DNA of 64,000 nucleotides from Steromphala cineraria (Eukaryota; Mollusca; Gastropoda; Trochida; Trochidae): NCBI GenBank assembly GCA_916613615.1, contig OU744726.1:58420987-58484986 (forward strand), written 5' to 3'. Positions 35,301 to 39,857 of this stretch are shown piece by piece. Within the stretch, counting starts at the first letter, position 1, and each line of letters starts with the position of its first letter. Both the position numbers and the translations under genes were made by a program. The notes beneath the pieces are model-generated. The model did no database searches and was not told the origin of the DNA. It saw only the letters and a list, made by a program, of their open reading frames with translations.

Positions 35301-37401
35301 CATTGATTAATTCGGACGTTATGCCAGTTATGCCAGCAACCGAAAATCATAGTAATACTATATTAATTGTTGCTTAATTATATATCATTTTAACATGACA
35401 ATTTCAAACTTAATTTCAAATATATTTGTGGGGTTAGCATTTCAGTTGTTCAAGATTTAACAAGTTTGACAAAAAATAAAGTGTATCACTCAAAAAATAT
35501 AAATATCATGAAATGAAGCCAATTATCGAAGCTACTATTGTGGAATAAATGCATTTCTACGACACAATGCTGTCGTAAATGATAATTTTTATTATGAATT
35601 ATTTGTTAATATTTTCCTCTTTTCTCAATCAGGTAGTTATTTCTTGATCTGTTAATGAATAAACATAATACAGCACATTTGTTTTCTTCCAATGCTAACA
35701 TTTCAAGATGGCGGATTAAAGCTGATCGAGTTGTGTCTTTAATTCTTTATCTCTGTTCAACTAGTTGGGGACGACAGCACTCCACCTAGCGGCAGACAGG
35801 GGACATGTGGACTCAGTTAAATTTCTTCTTGAACACGGTGCTGATAAGACCAAAAAGACACTGGTAAGTTTTGATGAGAAATATCAGTTACATTTCTTCT
35901 TGGTCATATTATATTGTAAACAACAATATAAAGGCTTTGCTAGGTTTTAATGGGAAATATAGGTTGCATATCTTTTGAGCAAGGTGTGAACAACAATATT
36001 TAGGCTGTAGTAGGTTTTATTGGAACTATCAGTTGAATTTCTATTTATCATAGTGTGAACAACAGTATACTGGCTTTGGTAGGTTTTAATGGGAATATCA
36101 GTTACATTTTTTTACATGGTGTGCATGACCAACAACATTTAGGCACTTGTAGGATTTAATAGGAAATATAAGTTACATTTCTTTTTATCGTAGTGTGAAC
36201 AACAGTATTTAGGCCGTGGTAGATTTTAATGGGATATATATAAGTTAAAATGTTTTATCAGGGTGTGAACAACGATATATAGGCACTGGTAGATTTTAAT
36301 GGAACATACAACTTACATTTCTTTTTGTCAAGGTGTGAACAACGATATATGAAGCGGTAGTAATTGTTGGTGGTAATTGTCATTGAATTTCATTTGAGCA
36401 TGGTAACTTTGGCTTGGAAATATCAGTAAAACGTCTTCTTGAACATGGTGCCTATAAGAACAAAATGGGACTTTTATCAGGATATCAATCCCCCTCCCCT
36501 TTGCAATTCTTTTAATAATAAGTAATAGATAAGAACTAAAACATATAATTTCCAGGAGCCGCTACTTTATTATTATTATTATTATCATATTATATGAATA
36601 TTTATATAGCGCATATCCATCAACTCATGGTTGCTCAAGGCGCTTGTTGTTTCCCCTGATCAATGGCATTCTTTCACCATCCGATTCAACTCTCTGGAGA
36701 GTATTCAACCGGCATCCTTATGTGGCGCTCAGGTTAGGGACCATTCTATGCCTCACGGGGTACCCATTCACAGCTGGGTGAACTGAGACACATAGTCACA
36801 GCAGTTTGTCCAACACCTCTGAACGCTGATAACCGACAGCTCGGCGTATACAAGTGTTCATATTGCTTCTTTATTAAGGATTCAGCCATCAGCCATAAAA
36901 AAAACAATATGTATATAAATATATATCATTCTTCTTCTTGCTCTGATCCCTTCTCTCCATTTATCTCTGAAGTCTGACTACTTGTCTGTCAGTTCTGAAA
37001 ATTTCAGGCAGATATCAATTCAAGTTTTTGAGTTTTGTGCACTTGAAATGCTAAGTATGGAAAAAGTCTTGTTACTTTTTGCAAGGTACCATTTTCATAA
37101 CCCACATACCATTCAAAGTGATGAAATGACCAAAAATTGACCTAAAAAATCATTTTCCCCCTTTAAGCATGCCAAAGTTGCTATAAATGGCCTCAGGCAC
37201 TCATATGTTTGGCTGAATCCTGTTATTGTCGCTTTGCGACTATATTTTGTTTTCCATCGGCAGGTGGGAAAGACAGCATTCAACATGGCGTCGGACAAGA
37301 ACCATCGAGAGGTGATGGAACTGCTAGGAAGCCAGGGGGACATCAACAGAGATCGGTGGCAGAGAGGACAAAAGAAAGCTTCTACGTGTGCCATTCTGTA
37401 G
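2343..37401 (+). CDS. Ankyrin-repeat protein with acidic linker and CaaX terminus, 17 exons (spliced)
   Basis: Assembled by eye from 17 exons listed separately; every one begins after AG, ends before GT and has a length divisible by three, so all introns are phase 0 and the joined frame gives 500 residues. Residues 19-165 and 166-296 hold two blocks of about four ankyrin repeats each, with PLHTAV, TPLHLA, AIHYAV and GAD motifs. Residues 303-384 are an Asp/Glu-rich linker. Residues 385-485 hold three more repeats, including TALHLAADRGH. The end is Ser-Thr-Cys-Ala-Ile-Leu, a CaaX box; Leu at the last position usually means geranylgeranylation. No signal peptide or membrane segment is visible. 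Ankyrin repeats bind proteins, so a membrane-tethered scaffold is the likely role, by inference. I do not recognise a named orthologue. Microexons could be missed or alternatively used, and upstream non-coding exons are unknown. Confidence 0.85.
2479..2833 (-). mobile_element. TTAA-flanked MITE, family A, copy 1
   Basis: 355 bases between TTAA at 2475 and 2834. Ends AGGGTCAGTAGCACG and CGTGCTACTGCCCCT are inverted. The inside holds the family's AATGGTTTCAATTAAAAGACA segment in reverse orientation to most copies. Confidence 0.8.
3580..3936 (+). mobile_element. TTAA-flanked MITE, family A, copy 2
   Basis: 357 bases between TTAA at 3576 and 3937. Terminal repeats AGGGGCAGTAGCACGTTTTT and its inverse are near perfect. 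The interior matches the other copies (TCATCCAAAGTCAGAGGACA, then GAACACCTTTAATTAATTTT). Confidence 0.85.
3995..4159. mobile_element. Hairpin MITE with 40-base arms
   Basis: Arms GGAAGACAAGAGTAATTCTA and TAGAATTACTCTTGTCTTCC plus the following AACTTCTTTATT are perfectly inverted. CCTTGATTTGTTT occurs at 3953 and again at 4157, possibly a target duplication if the element extends about 30 bases left of the arm. Confidence 0.75.
4823..4942. mobile_element. Hairpin element with nested inner hairpin
   Basis: ATGGGTAATTTCATATCACA...CTGTATCAGCC is inverted against the right arm. A second palindrome (AATATCAGCCC / GGGCTGATATT) sits at the centre. The GGGCTGATACAG motif recurs in direct repeats at 5317-5396. 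Confidence 0.75.
5317..5396 (+). repeat. Short direct repeats with GGGCTGATACAGG
   Basis: Two copies of CCCTTGACGACGGGCTGATA plus CAGGTT and a third shorter one ending CTGCGGGCTGATACAGGG. It shares its motif with the hairpin at 4823-4942, so 4823-5400 may be one older element. Confidence 0.6.
5410..7400. other. Ankyrin intron 1, no supported features
   Basis: AT-rich intron sequence. A 90-codon plus-strand frame at 5874-6146 has no recognisable content. Nothing else stands out. Confidence 0.6.
7405..7497 (+). repeat. Mollusc-type GAGTGAGTGA / GGCGGCGG dispersed repeat fragment
   Basis: TTGAGTGAGTGAGTGACTTA, then GCTCGGCAATATTTCAGCC, then GCGGCGGTGGAG. This order matches, from memory, a repeat common in abalone and other mollusc sequences. 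GGATTGAGT occurs on both sides. Confidence 0.55.
7749..8115. mobile_element. MITE with GAGGCAGATCAAGTCA termini, copy 1
   Basis: Inverted ends of about 35 bases: ACCATTCATTCTCTC..AGGCAGATCAAGTCA against TGACTTGATCTGCCTCTG..GAGAGAATGACC. Same termini as 43153-43424. No coding frame. Confidence 0.7.
8161..8177 (+). repeat. Poly(G) run of 17
   Basis: Uninterrupted G17 just right of a MITE. Prone to length error in sequencing and to G-quadruplex formation. Confidence 0.9.
8424..8513 (+). CDS. Ankyrin gene exon 2 (first repeat)
   Basis: Residues 19-48. Acceptor TTTTAG at 8418-8423 and donor GTGAGT at 8514. The peptide runs ELHKACEKGSTDDINTFF, the helix pair of a slightly degenerate ankyrin repeat. 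It lies more than 6 kb from exon 1; that intron is filled with MITEs and hairpin elements. Confidence 0.8.
9158..10062. mobile_element. TTAA-flanked element, family B (905 bases)
   Basis: Flanked by TTAA at 9154 and 10063. Left end AGGCACCACTCGAGCGG and right end CCGCTCGAATGGTCCCT are inverted (14 of 17 match). No transposase frame, so non-autonomous. It carries a nested hairpin (9311-9447) and a cluster of TGACGTCA-like sites (9550-9665). Confidence 0.7.
9311..9447. mobile_element. Long hairpin MITE nested in family B element
   Basis: 137 bases folding almost end to end: CTCACCC..GTGTCTTCTGATATC pairs with GATATCAGAAGACAC..GGGTGAG, and ATCAACACGAGTTGATTAAA with the matching inner arm. Loop at ATCCGAGGCTTGCCGAGGAT. 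Confidence 0.8.
10469..10900. mobile_element. TTAA-flanked element, family C (432 bases)
   Basis: TTAA at 10465 and 10901; ends AGAGACACTCCGTGA and TCACGGAGTCGCTCT are inverted. Abuts family A copy 3 through a shared TTAA. No coding content. Confidence 0.7.
10905..11275 (+). mobile_element. TTAA-flanked MITE, family A, copy 3
   Basis: 371 bases between TTAA at 10901 and 11276. Its left TTAA is also the right TTAA of the family C element, so the two sit back to back with one shared target. Ends 163 bases before exon 3's acceptor. Confidence 0.85.
11443..11664 (+). CDS. Ankyrin gene exon 3 (two repeats)
   Basis: Residues 49-122, the longest exon. Acceptor TTTCAG, donor GTAAGT. It contains two clear ankyrin repeats: one opens DGYSPLHTAVVSGR and the other DTPLHLAIEN, each closing with a VDVN or ADPD turn. 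The GC content is visibly higher than in the flanking introns, as in the other exons. A TTAA-flanked MITE ends 168 bases upstream. Confidence 0.9.
11869..11997 (+). CDS. Ankyrin gene exon 4
   Basis: Residues 123-165. Acceptor TTTCAG; donor GTACCA, weaker than the others. It begins with the last helices of the third repeat (SAYDCALARGHDLIAATL) and then a charged stretch rich in Arg, Tyr and Glu (YRERYGERY) that separates the first ankyrin block from the second. The intron before it is only 204 bases. Confidence 0.8.
12348..12437 (+). CDS. Ankyrin gene exon 5
   Basis: Residues 166-195. Acceptor CTCACAG, donor GTACGC. The peptide HLNRAVLESDEDAIKDFI followed by KKGADANYINK is an ankyrin repeat with the usual GADAN turn. 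It opens the second ankyrin block. Confidence 0.85.
12945..12963. mobile_element. Family A MITE end fragment
   Basis: Only the terminal GTGGTACTGCCCCT followed by TTAA remains, 35 bases before exon 6. The partner end was not found nearby. Confidence 0.4.
13002..13109 (+). CDS. Ankyrin gene exon 6
   Basis: Residues 196-231. Donor GTGAGT is good. The acceptor (TTCAAG) is unusual in having A rather than C or T before AG and a weak pyrimidine tract. It encodes one complete repeat, with AIHYAVTRC and AAGADVDLRDD. Phase and repeat register with exons 5 and 7 support it. Confidence 0.8.
13320..13389 (-). repeat. tRNA-derived fragment (SINE-like), not a functional tRNA
   Basis: On the minus strand it begins GCCTCAGTAGCTCAGTTGAT, with a good A box, and later has TTGTTCGATTTCCA, with a good B box. 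The 3' acceptor arm does not pair with the 5' one and the anticodon arm is misfolded, so it is a decayed tRNA copy or SINE head. Confidence 0.55.
14215..14315. repeat. Imperfect palindrome with GCCATATGACTTTAC arms
   Basis: GCCATATGACTTTACCGA is inverted against TCGTAAAAGTCATATGGC. It lies 70 bases before exon 7, next to CRE-like TGACGTCA sites at 14098-14135. Probably an old hairpin MITE. Confidence 0.5.
14381..14503 (+). CDS. Ankyrin gene exon 7
   Basis: Residues 232-272. Acceptor CTTTCAG, donor GTATGT. One ankyrin repeat (DSALNLAIKSDELR, then VVKLLADEAGADTSFRDL), slightly longer than the usual 33 residues because of an insert between the helices. A tandem repeat of about 112 bases lies just after it in the intron. 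Confidence 0.85.
14592..15005 (+). repeat. Four-copy tandem repeat of about 112 bases after exon 7
   Basis: Units share TTCACCTTCGATAAATTCAA, then CGTGCCAATGGCTT and GTCTATAGGGATCGGCT. Copies one and four are most alike. It fills most of the intron between exons 7 and 8. Confidence 0.7.
15180..15269 (+). CDS. Ankyrin gene exon 8 (end of first ankyrin domain)
   Basis: Residues 273-302. Acceptor CTTTCAG, donor GTTAGT. DGKDAMQLATERNYNDVVAI is the last repeat of the N-terminal ankyrin domain. After it the protein turns into the acidic linker. The following intron is about 2 kb. Confidence 0.85.
15925..16005 (-). repeat. tRNA-like B-box fragment
   Basis: Minus strand contains GAGTTCGAATCCCGCAAGGA, a perfect B box, after a poor A-box region (GGTAATTCAGTTAGATG). 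No closed acceptor stem. Probably SINE-derived. Confidence 0.4.
16830..17140 (+). repeat. Three-copy tandem repeat of about 105 bases
   Basis: Each unit contains TTATTATGTCACATTTAATT preceded by AACAAACTTG-like and CATTCTAAACGAAAATC-like parts. It lies in the intron before microexon 9. Confidence 0.65.
17261..17281 (+). CDS. Ankyrin gene microexon 9 (acidic linker)
   Basis: Only 21 bases, encoding DPDSDDD (residues 303-309), between acceptor CAACAG and donor GTAAGTATGG. It is too short to stand alone. Support comes from phase 0, perfect splice signals, acidic content, and the likeness of its donor flank (GTAAGTATGGCG, then TTGCATG) to that of microexon 12. Confidence 0.65.
17498..17992. mobile_element. 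Inverted-repeat element with 50-base arms
   Basis: Left arm TGCAAAAACGTCATTTTCCC..CCATGTTATTCAGTGTAGCA is inverted against TGCTATACTGAAATAACATG..AATGACGTTTTTTGCA. About 490 bases, no coding content, in the intron after microexon 9. Confidence 0.7.
17999..18131 (+). repeat. Intronic repeat, copy 1 of 2
   Basis: About 133 bases (GTCAAAAGACATCCTCTTTC to TTTCTATTGCACACA), about 85 percent identical by eye to 20534-20668. The copies follow microexons 9 and 10 in the same order and strand. Confidence 0.7.
18690..19108 (+). mobile_element. AGCTCATCGGGTC element, short copy
   Basis: Starts with a hairpin (TCGGGTCTGAAAGACCCGA), then ATGGCATGGCGTCCGGCGTC and (CCGT)n, and ends GATGAGCTACAGAGCCCATG followed by GCTCT, itself a hairpin. 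Inside, two near copies of a CCCCATGACCCC..GGGGTCACAGGGGTCAAA block. No coding potential; the same ends occur at 39858 and 41884. Confidence 0.7.
19400..19432 (+). CDS. Ankyrin gene microexon 10 (acidic linker)
   Basis: 33 bases encoding EPSQEPKSEED (residues 310-320), between acceptor AAATCAG and donor GTAAGT. It has the same length and the same EP...D pattern as microexon 11, which points to duplication. Phase 0. Confidence 0.7.
19500..19760 (+). repeat. Short tandem repeat of about 43 bases after microexon 10
   Basis: Four units with TCTGGATAGAAACATAC and CAACAATATTCACATTT, bracketed by two copies of GAGTTGTGACGATAAATATA (19521 and 19737). Confidence 0.6.
20534..20668 (+). repeat. Intronic repeat, copy 2 of 2
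   Basis: Second copy of the 17999-18131 sequence, in the intron after microexon 10. Same orientation, with small indels. Confidence 0.7.
20713..21534 (+). mobile_element. Repeat element with CCGT microsatellite and 150-base tandem units
   Basis: Starts in a GC hairpin (CCCCGCCGCGCGTTTAGCGC, then AAGCGGGG), then a (CCGT)n tract at 20768-20813, then four and a half units of about 150 bases (from about 20816) with GCGTGATATCTAATGAACCG, CTTCAAACTTGGTACCAGTC and GACCTTGACCTCA plus AAGGTCA. A second GGCGGGGGAT near 21530 is inverted to the start. The structure suggests one mobile repeat that has expanded internally. Confidence 0.6.
21565..21668 (+). mobile_element. Family A MITE, 3' fragment
   Basis: Carries the family's last 100 bases (ATTGTCTTTCAATTGGAACC, then ACGTGCTACTACCCCTTT) but no left half. 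Broken where the 20713-21534 element begins. Confidence 0.7.
22177..22209 (+). CDS. Ankyrin gene microexon 11 (acidic linker, abuts a LINE)
   Basis: 33 bases encoding EPTPELQTEQD (residues 321-331), between acceptor AATTAG and donor GTAAGTATT. A non-LTR retrotransposon begins within about 10-30 bases after the donor, in sense. The microexon frame runs on through the donor into the LINE ORF1 without a stop, so failure to splice would join the two. Confidence 0.7.
22246..23055 (+). CDS. LINE ORF1 protein with N-terminal 2A motif
   Basis: 269 residues. Residues 7-14 are DIELNPGP, matching the 2A ribosome-skipping consensus D(V/I)ExNPGP; separation would fall between Gly13 and Pro14. Residues about 20-110 form a long charged coiled coil (heptads with EELSELRTDIK and similar), as in trimeric ORF1 proteins. 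Residues about 112-220 (NNMVIYGIPE, IERAHRL, RPIIVRM, GIGIANDLT) resemble the RNA-binding region of L1-type ORF1p. The tail is Ser/Arg-rich. The likely role is binding the element RNA. The frame stays open upstream of the ATG to the host microexon. Confidence 0.85.
   Translation: MIHRAGDIELNPGPGSRELEEMKREIIMQIRDSEKRLSSDIHEVKADIKSIKEELSELRTDIKITKEEQEVIRIDVRSLDEKTSDLEIRCQDIESRVEDQEQRNRRNNMVIYGIPETHKETYTETKLKVLDVLNSAREAKDMPPLTARDIERAHRLSSPRQDKTRPIIVRMCHWEDKWRSVKLREVLREKGIGIANDLTHYQRQELHRLRIANPSVRYYYKGSKILEEPKEGLNSSSRNRDSRMPSSSEDRRERVLRSNSNSRNKGQTR
22264..22287 (+). promoter_or_regulatory. 2A-type ribosome-skipping sequence
   Basis: Codes DIELNPGP. The upstream residues (MIHRAG) and the in-frame codons before the ATG could serve as the exit-tunnel part of a 2A peptide if translation began further upstream. 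With the ATG at 22246 only six residues precede the motif, fewer than the roughly 18-20 usually needed, which suggests the natural start is, or was, upstream. Confidence 0.75.
23056..26565 (+). pseudogene. LINE ORF2 (endonuclease and reverse transcriptase) with one nonsense codon
   Basis: The frame directly follows the ORF1 TAG and lacks any ATG before the endonuclease starts (FWNISG, about 23140). Endonuclease motifs: LSETW, GGDFNSRTG and SDHLPL (about 23940). Reverse-transcriptase motifs: KSPGLDN (about 24670), FVDFAKAFD, GVRQGC and catalytic FADD at 25366-25377. A C-terminal zinc knuckle reads CKMCNLNLIEDEYHFLCVC. A TGA at 24970-24972 falls in FRK-stop-YTTTDN where the family normally has Gly or Arg; it is a single-base change and disables the product unless read through. 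Otherwise intact. Confidence 0.85.
26760..27436 (+). repeat. 40-base minisatellite with a 239-base higher-order unit
   Basis: About 17 units of 39-40 bases with core GGACGAACATTACAGCT and TTTTAACTAATAGGGCTTA. Six-unit blocks at 26941-27179 and 27180-27418 are nearly identical in order, including the same one-base-shorter unit and the same CTTTACAG variant. It sits between the LINE and microexon 12. Confidence 0.85.
28156..28194 (+). CDS. Ankyrin gene microexon 12 (acidic linker)
   Basis: 39 bases encoding EPETEHPAEEEEE (residues 332-344). Acceptor ATCCAG, donor GTAAGTATGG. It is again an EP-initial acidic module. Its downstream flank (GTAAGTATGGCGCC, then GCATG) resembles that of microexon 9. 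A large 104-base minisatellite starts shortly after it. Confidence 0.7.
28300..29420 (+). repeat. Minisatellite of about 104 bases in the intron after microexon 12
   Basis: About nine units with AATGCATGAATACCTGACAC, then TGTCACTTCAACGTATCC, then CACTTCAATGCATGAAATTG. Each 104-base unit is a pair of related halves of about 52 bases, both with ATGCATGAA. The edges are degenerate. Confidence 0.8.
30032..30097 (+). CDS. Ankyrin gene exon 13 (linker)
   Basis: 66 bases between TGTTGCAG and GTAAGC, encoding RIVMDSLDDTRDTGGDVN then TPNN (residues 345-366). Less acidic than its neighbours and without the EP opening. Phase 0 and good splice sites support it; it carries no known motif. Confidence 0.6.
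30151..30512 (+). mobile_element. TTAA-flanked MITE, family A, copy 4
   Basis: 362 bases between TTAA at 30147 and 30513. Left end AGGCGCAGTACCACG; right end decayed to GTGCTACTGATAT, so it is an older copy. Starts 50 bases after exon 13. Confidence 0.8.
31197..31525 (+). mobile_element. Family A MITE, copy 5, right end deleted
   Basis: Left TTAA at 31193 and AGGGGCAATACCACG. The right end stops at TTTTCCTGACACCCC followed by TTAA; the usual CGTGCTACTG segment is missing, an internal deletion near the end. Confidence 0.75.
31743..31796 (+). CDS. Ankyrin gene exon 14 (Asp/Asn-rich linker)
   Basis: 54 bases encoding EADNNDNDDDDEADDCNE (residues 367-384). Acceptor GGGTAG, donor GTAAAA (weaker). 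Almost entirely Asp, Asn and Glu; it ends the disordered acidic linker. A GAYGAYGAY run in DNA can arise by slippage, so its length may vary between individuals. Confidence 0.65.
32535..33752 (+). mobile_element. AGGTCA-rich 1.2 kb element, second copy
   Basis: Same order as 40449-41760: GTGAAGTTTCCGCCGCCGCC, repeated AAGGTCAAAGGTCAAGGTCA blocks, and the end CGCAAACGCTAATCTAG. The 5' GC hairpin is missing. It lies in the ankyrin intron between exons 14 and 15. Confidence 0.7.
33753..34248. other. Intron remainder before exon 15
   Basis: AT-rich; a 98-codon minus-strand frame (33744-34040) shows no domain and probably occurs by chance. Confidence 0.6.
34249..34362 (+). CDS. Ankyrin gene exon 15 (second ankyrin domain begins)
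   Basis: Residues 385-422. Acceptor CTCCAG, donor GTCAGT. DGLYPIHQAVIKDTEEERTT then LVEAGADVNAS is a full ankyrin repeat with an extended first loop. It starts the C-terminal ankyrin domain after the acidic linker. Confidence 0.85.
35765..35863 (+). CDS. Ankyrin gene exon 16 (consensus repeat)
   Basis: 33 residues (423-455), the exact length of one ankyrin repeat and the closest to consensus in the protein: GTTALHLAADRGHVDSVKFL then EHGAD. Acceptor AACTAG, donor GTAAGT. The intron behind it starts with a tandem array that repeats the donor region, and it holds a decayed second copy of this exon's 3' half at 36423-36470. Confidence 0.9.
35864..36360 (+). repeat. Minisatellite derived from the exon 16 donor region
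   Basis: About six degenerate units of roughly 70-85 bases, each with a version of GGTAGGTTTTAATGGGAA, then ATCAGTTACATTTCTT, then GTGTGAACAACA. The first unit is the exon 16 donor itself (GGTAAGTTTTGATGAGAA). Several units therefore carry sequence close to a 5' splice site. Confidence 0.65.
36423..36470 (+). pseudogene. Relic copy of the 3' half of ankyrin exon 16
   Basis: In the intron after exon 16 this stretch reads, in frame, SVKRLLEHGAYKNKMG, against SVKFLLEHGADKTKKT in exon 16. Nucleotides match at roughly four of five positions. It lacks the 5' half (TALHLAA) and a usable donor at the same place. It follows an array made of donor-like units, so it looks like the far end of a tandem duplication of the exon's end that decayed. 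Confidence 0.7.
36565..36850 (+). repeat. SINE-like repeat starting (ATT)n and TATATAGCGCATATCC
   Basis: A (TTA)n tract, then AATATTTATATAGCGCATAT, then CATGGTTGCTCAAGGCGCTT and CACGGGGTACCCATTCACAG. The first 100 bases recur at 39115-39215, and the TTATATAGCGC core again near 56400. Confidence 0.55.
37264..37401 (+). CDS. Ankyrin gene exon 17 (last exon, CaaX box)
   Basis: Residues 456-500 plus a TAG stop (37399-37401). Acceptor CGGCAG. It begins with a final repeat (GKTAFNMASDKNHREVMELL), continues in a basic tail with DRWQRGQKK, and ends STCAIL. A Cys four residues from the end followed by two aliphatic residues and Leu is a prenylation box; the preceding Lys/Arg cluster fits a prenyl-plus-polybasic membrane anchor. 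The stop directly follows, so the box is truly terminal. Confidence 0.85.
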   Translation: MGKTAFNMASDKNHREVMELLGSQGDINRDRWQRGQKKASTCAIL

Positions 37402-37740
37402 GGGCCATTTATAGGTGCAATTTTTAGTGAAGTCTGTGTGTCCATATCGAAATGTTGCGGGCTACACCAGAGGGTACCAGTTTAATATAGGAAGATTGAG
37501 AGGAATTTTTTTGAGAAAATTCGTAAATCTGTGCAAGATTGGAGACTCATCTTGCAGTGAAAGATTCTTGTGAATTTGTTTTCAAAAACTTAGGTTAGCT
37601 AGTTCAACAGCAGATGATGGCTTGTATGAAACAAAGCTTTTAGAATGTCCATCAATACGCATAGCCCTCCATTTGATTTCAGATAAAAAAAAAACATTAT
37701 TGTAATGCTAGGTCGAATATATAAATTTATAGCTTGACAA

Positions 37741-37746
37741 ATTAAA
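37741..37746 (+). promoter_or_regulatory. Possible polyadenylation signal for the ankyrin gene
   Basis: ATTAAA, the commoner variant signal, lies 340 bases after the stop codon and is followed by a GTCTGTT stretch. I saw no AATAAA nearer the stop. Weak, because such hexamers are frequent in AT-rich DNA. Confidence 0.25.
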
Positions 37747-38441
37747 TGTCTGTTCAACTAGACGGGCAAGACTAGAATTAAGATTTCAACTATAACCGTT
37801 TATTTTGAAGGTCTGCATATGTCTTGATCTCAGTTACTATGCATGACATAGAAGCCTGGATAGTAAATATTTTGAAACATATGTATGACATATGTATATA
37901 ACAATATGTATAAATGTAAGCCTTTGATAGTAAGCATCCACAACAGGCCCTAACAGTAGTTATTGTTGCATTGTGGATATTGCTGTATCGAATTGAAATT
38001 ATGAAAACGATCTTCAGTAATGGAGTCAAGGTACAACATTGACATCAACAATTTGAATTCTGAAATCATGAAATATAAGGTGGACAATGCATCATATGTT
38101 TAATGTAATTTTGTAACCACTTATTTTCGTGATAACTAAGATTTTAAAAGATTTCACCTTCATATCTTGGAAATGTTGAGCAAGGATGAAACTGCTCACA
38201 ACACAGATACGTCAAAATGTCGGAAAGCAATTTAGGACCTCTTTAACAGATGCAATATATCAGGGTTATGCTAAGTACATGTGTGTATCTCTTTTAAGGA
38301 CTTGTGTTTATACATTTGACAACAGAAGACAACTGGAAGAGATAAGTGATTTTATTACCTACGAGGGCAGTCATATCGGGGTTCATATTCTTATACTCAT
38401 CACTTTTCCACTGTAACGTCATGTTATAAACTATGCTTTAA

Positions 38442-38797
38442 AGGGGCAGTAGCACGTTTTTAGGGGGAATATAAGGTGATGTCACGAAAATTGAGATTAA
38501 TGGTTCCAATTGAAAGACAATGTATTTCAACTTAATGGAGAGGTAATACATCAAACAAAAAACATATAGTTTTGCTGTGCGATTCCTTTTTCTTACACAA
38601 AATGAATTAAAGGTGTTCACACAAAATGGCCGCCAATGGATTTTATGTGAATCTTCATACTTTGTCCTCTGATTATGGATGATTGGATTGTATAATGAGA
38701 TTTTTGACACTGTCAAAATAATGCATTTAGCATAAACTTACAATTATCAGTGAACATTTTAAGATATAAAATTATCAAAAAATGTGCTACTGCCCCT
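38442..38797 (-). mobile_element. TTAA-flanked MITE, family A, copy 6
   Basis: 356 bases between TTAA at 38438 and 38798; interior in reverse orientation (like copy 1). Terminal repeats almost perfect. The minus-strand reading frame it contains is a by-product of the repeat. Confidence 0.85.
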
Positions 38798-39114
38798 TTA
38801 ACCGACGGCTAGTGGGTTTATGCTTAGAAATAGATTTTTCAGATTTTTCTTTAATTTCGCGACTACGGTAATAAACAGAATATCATATTCGTGTCCATGA
38901 CATACTATGCTTAAGACACTCATGCCTATTTATCAGTATATCCCTCGCTCTGGGAAATACTAATATTATGCACTTGTGTCATAAACATAGTATGTCACGG
39001 GCACTCATATATCCTCTATATTATTTCATAAGAAGTTGTAAAGACATATTGTGACTCTGATGAAACTAAGCAGTAGAAAATCACTTTCCATTGAAAATGA
39101 TATGATATCTACAA

Positions 39115-39240
39115 TATTATATGAATATTTTATTATATGAAAATGTATATAGCGCGCATATCCATCCGCACTCGTGGTTGCTCAGTGGGCTTACATTGTT
39201 TCCCCTGGTCAATGTCAATGGGATGTCTCAGTCTATATTG
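39115..39240 (+). repeat. Second copy of the TATATAGCGC repeat
   Basis: GTATATAGCGCGCATATCCA, then ACTCGTGGTTGCTCAGTGGG and TTTCCCCTGGTCAATG, matching 36595-36665. Truncated on the right. Confidence 0.55.
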
Positions 39241-39472
39241 TCAACAAGTAATGGAATCACACGTTTTAAACGGTACGTTATTAATAGCTGCGTTGAACAA
39301 AGTGAGAAATATATTTGATGGACCCAATGATAGATTTACCTTATATCAAATAACAAGTAGCAAAACCCCCGCCACAGACGAGTTCAATTTTGTTGCCGGA
39401 AGTGAGGACATTTAACAAAGTGCAATTCGCTTATACAAAGAGTTCACCATTAAAATCATCATGGTAGAATGG

Positions 39473-39605
39473 AGATAAACCTAGTGTGTTTGAAAATGAG
39501 AGACATGTTATACTGGATTAATAGCGAGTTCGGTTTCAATTTAAAATTTACTCGCTATTAATCCAGTATAACATGTCTCTGATTTTCAAACACACTAGGT
39601 TTATC
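39473..39605. mobile_element. Near-perfect 133-base hairpin element
   Basis: Arms of about 56 bases (GATAAACCTAGTGTGTTTGA..ACTGGATTAATAGCGAGT and inverse) with a 19-base loop. Few mismatches between arms, so young or recently corrected. Confidence 0.8.
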
Positions 39606-39857
39606 ACCTGAATGATGTCGCCTAGAATTACCCAAATGGTCACATTTTGCAATTTTGCCCAAATCCATTGTAATAGACTCGTTATTCATTGCCAGCTTGC
39701 CTATGAAACATATATACCGGTATGCCAGGAAGTTGGAGACATACGACTTTCATTTTATACCACAATGATCTAATGCACTAGAACTAGTAACACAACAGAA
39801 CGTGCTGTCAGAGTCGATTTGATTATATATAGTAGAATAGGAGCACATTAAGTATCA

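Noticed and set aside
38438..38716. 92-codon minus-strand frame (and the related 10969-11154 plus-strand frame) as a small gene family
   Set aside because: Both are translations of the same non-coding TTAA MITE; other copies have stops in the frame.
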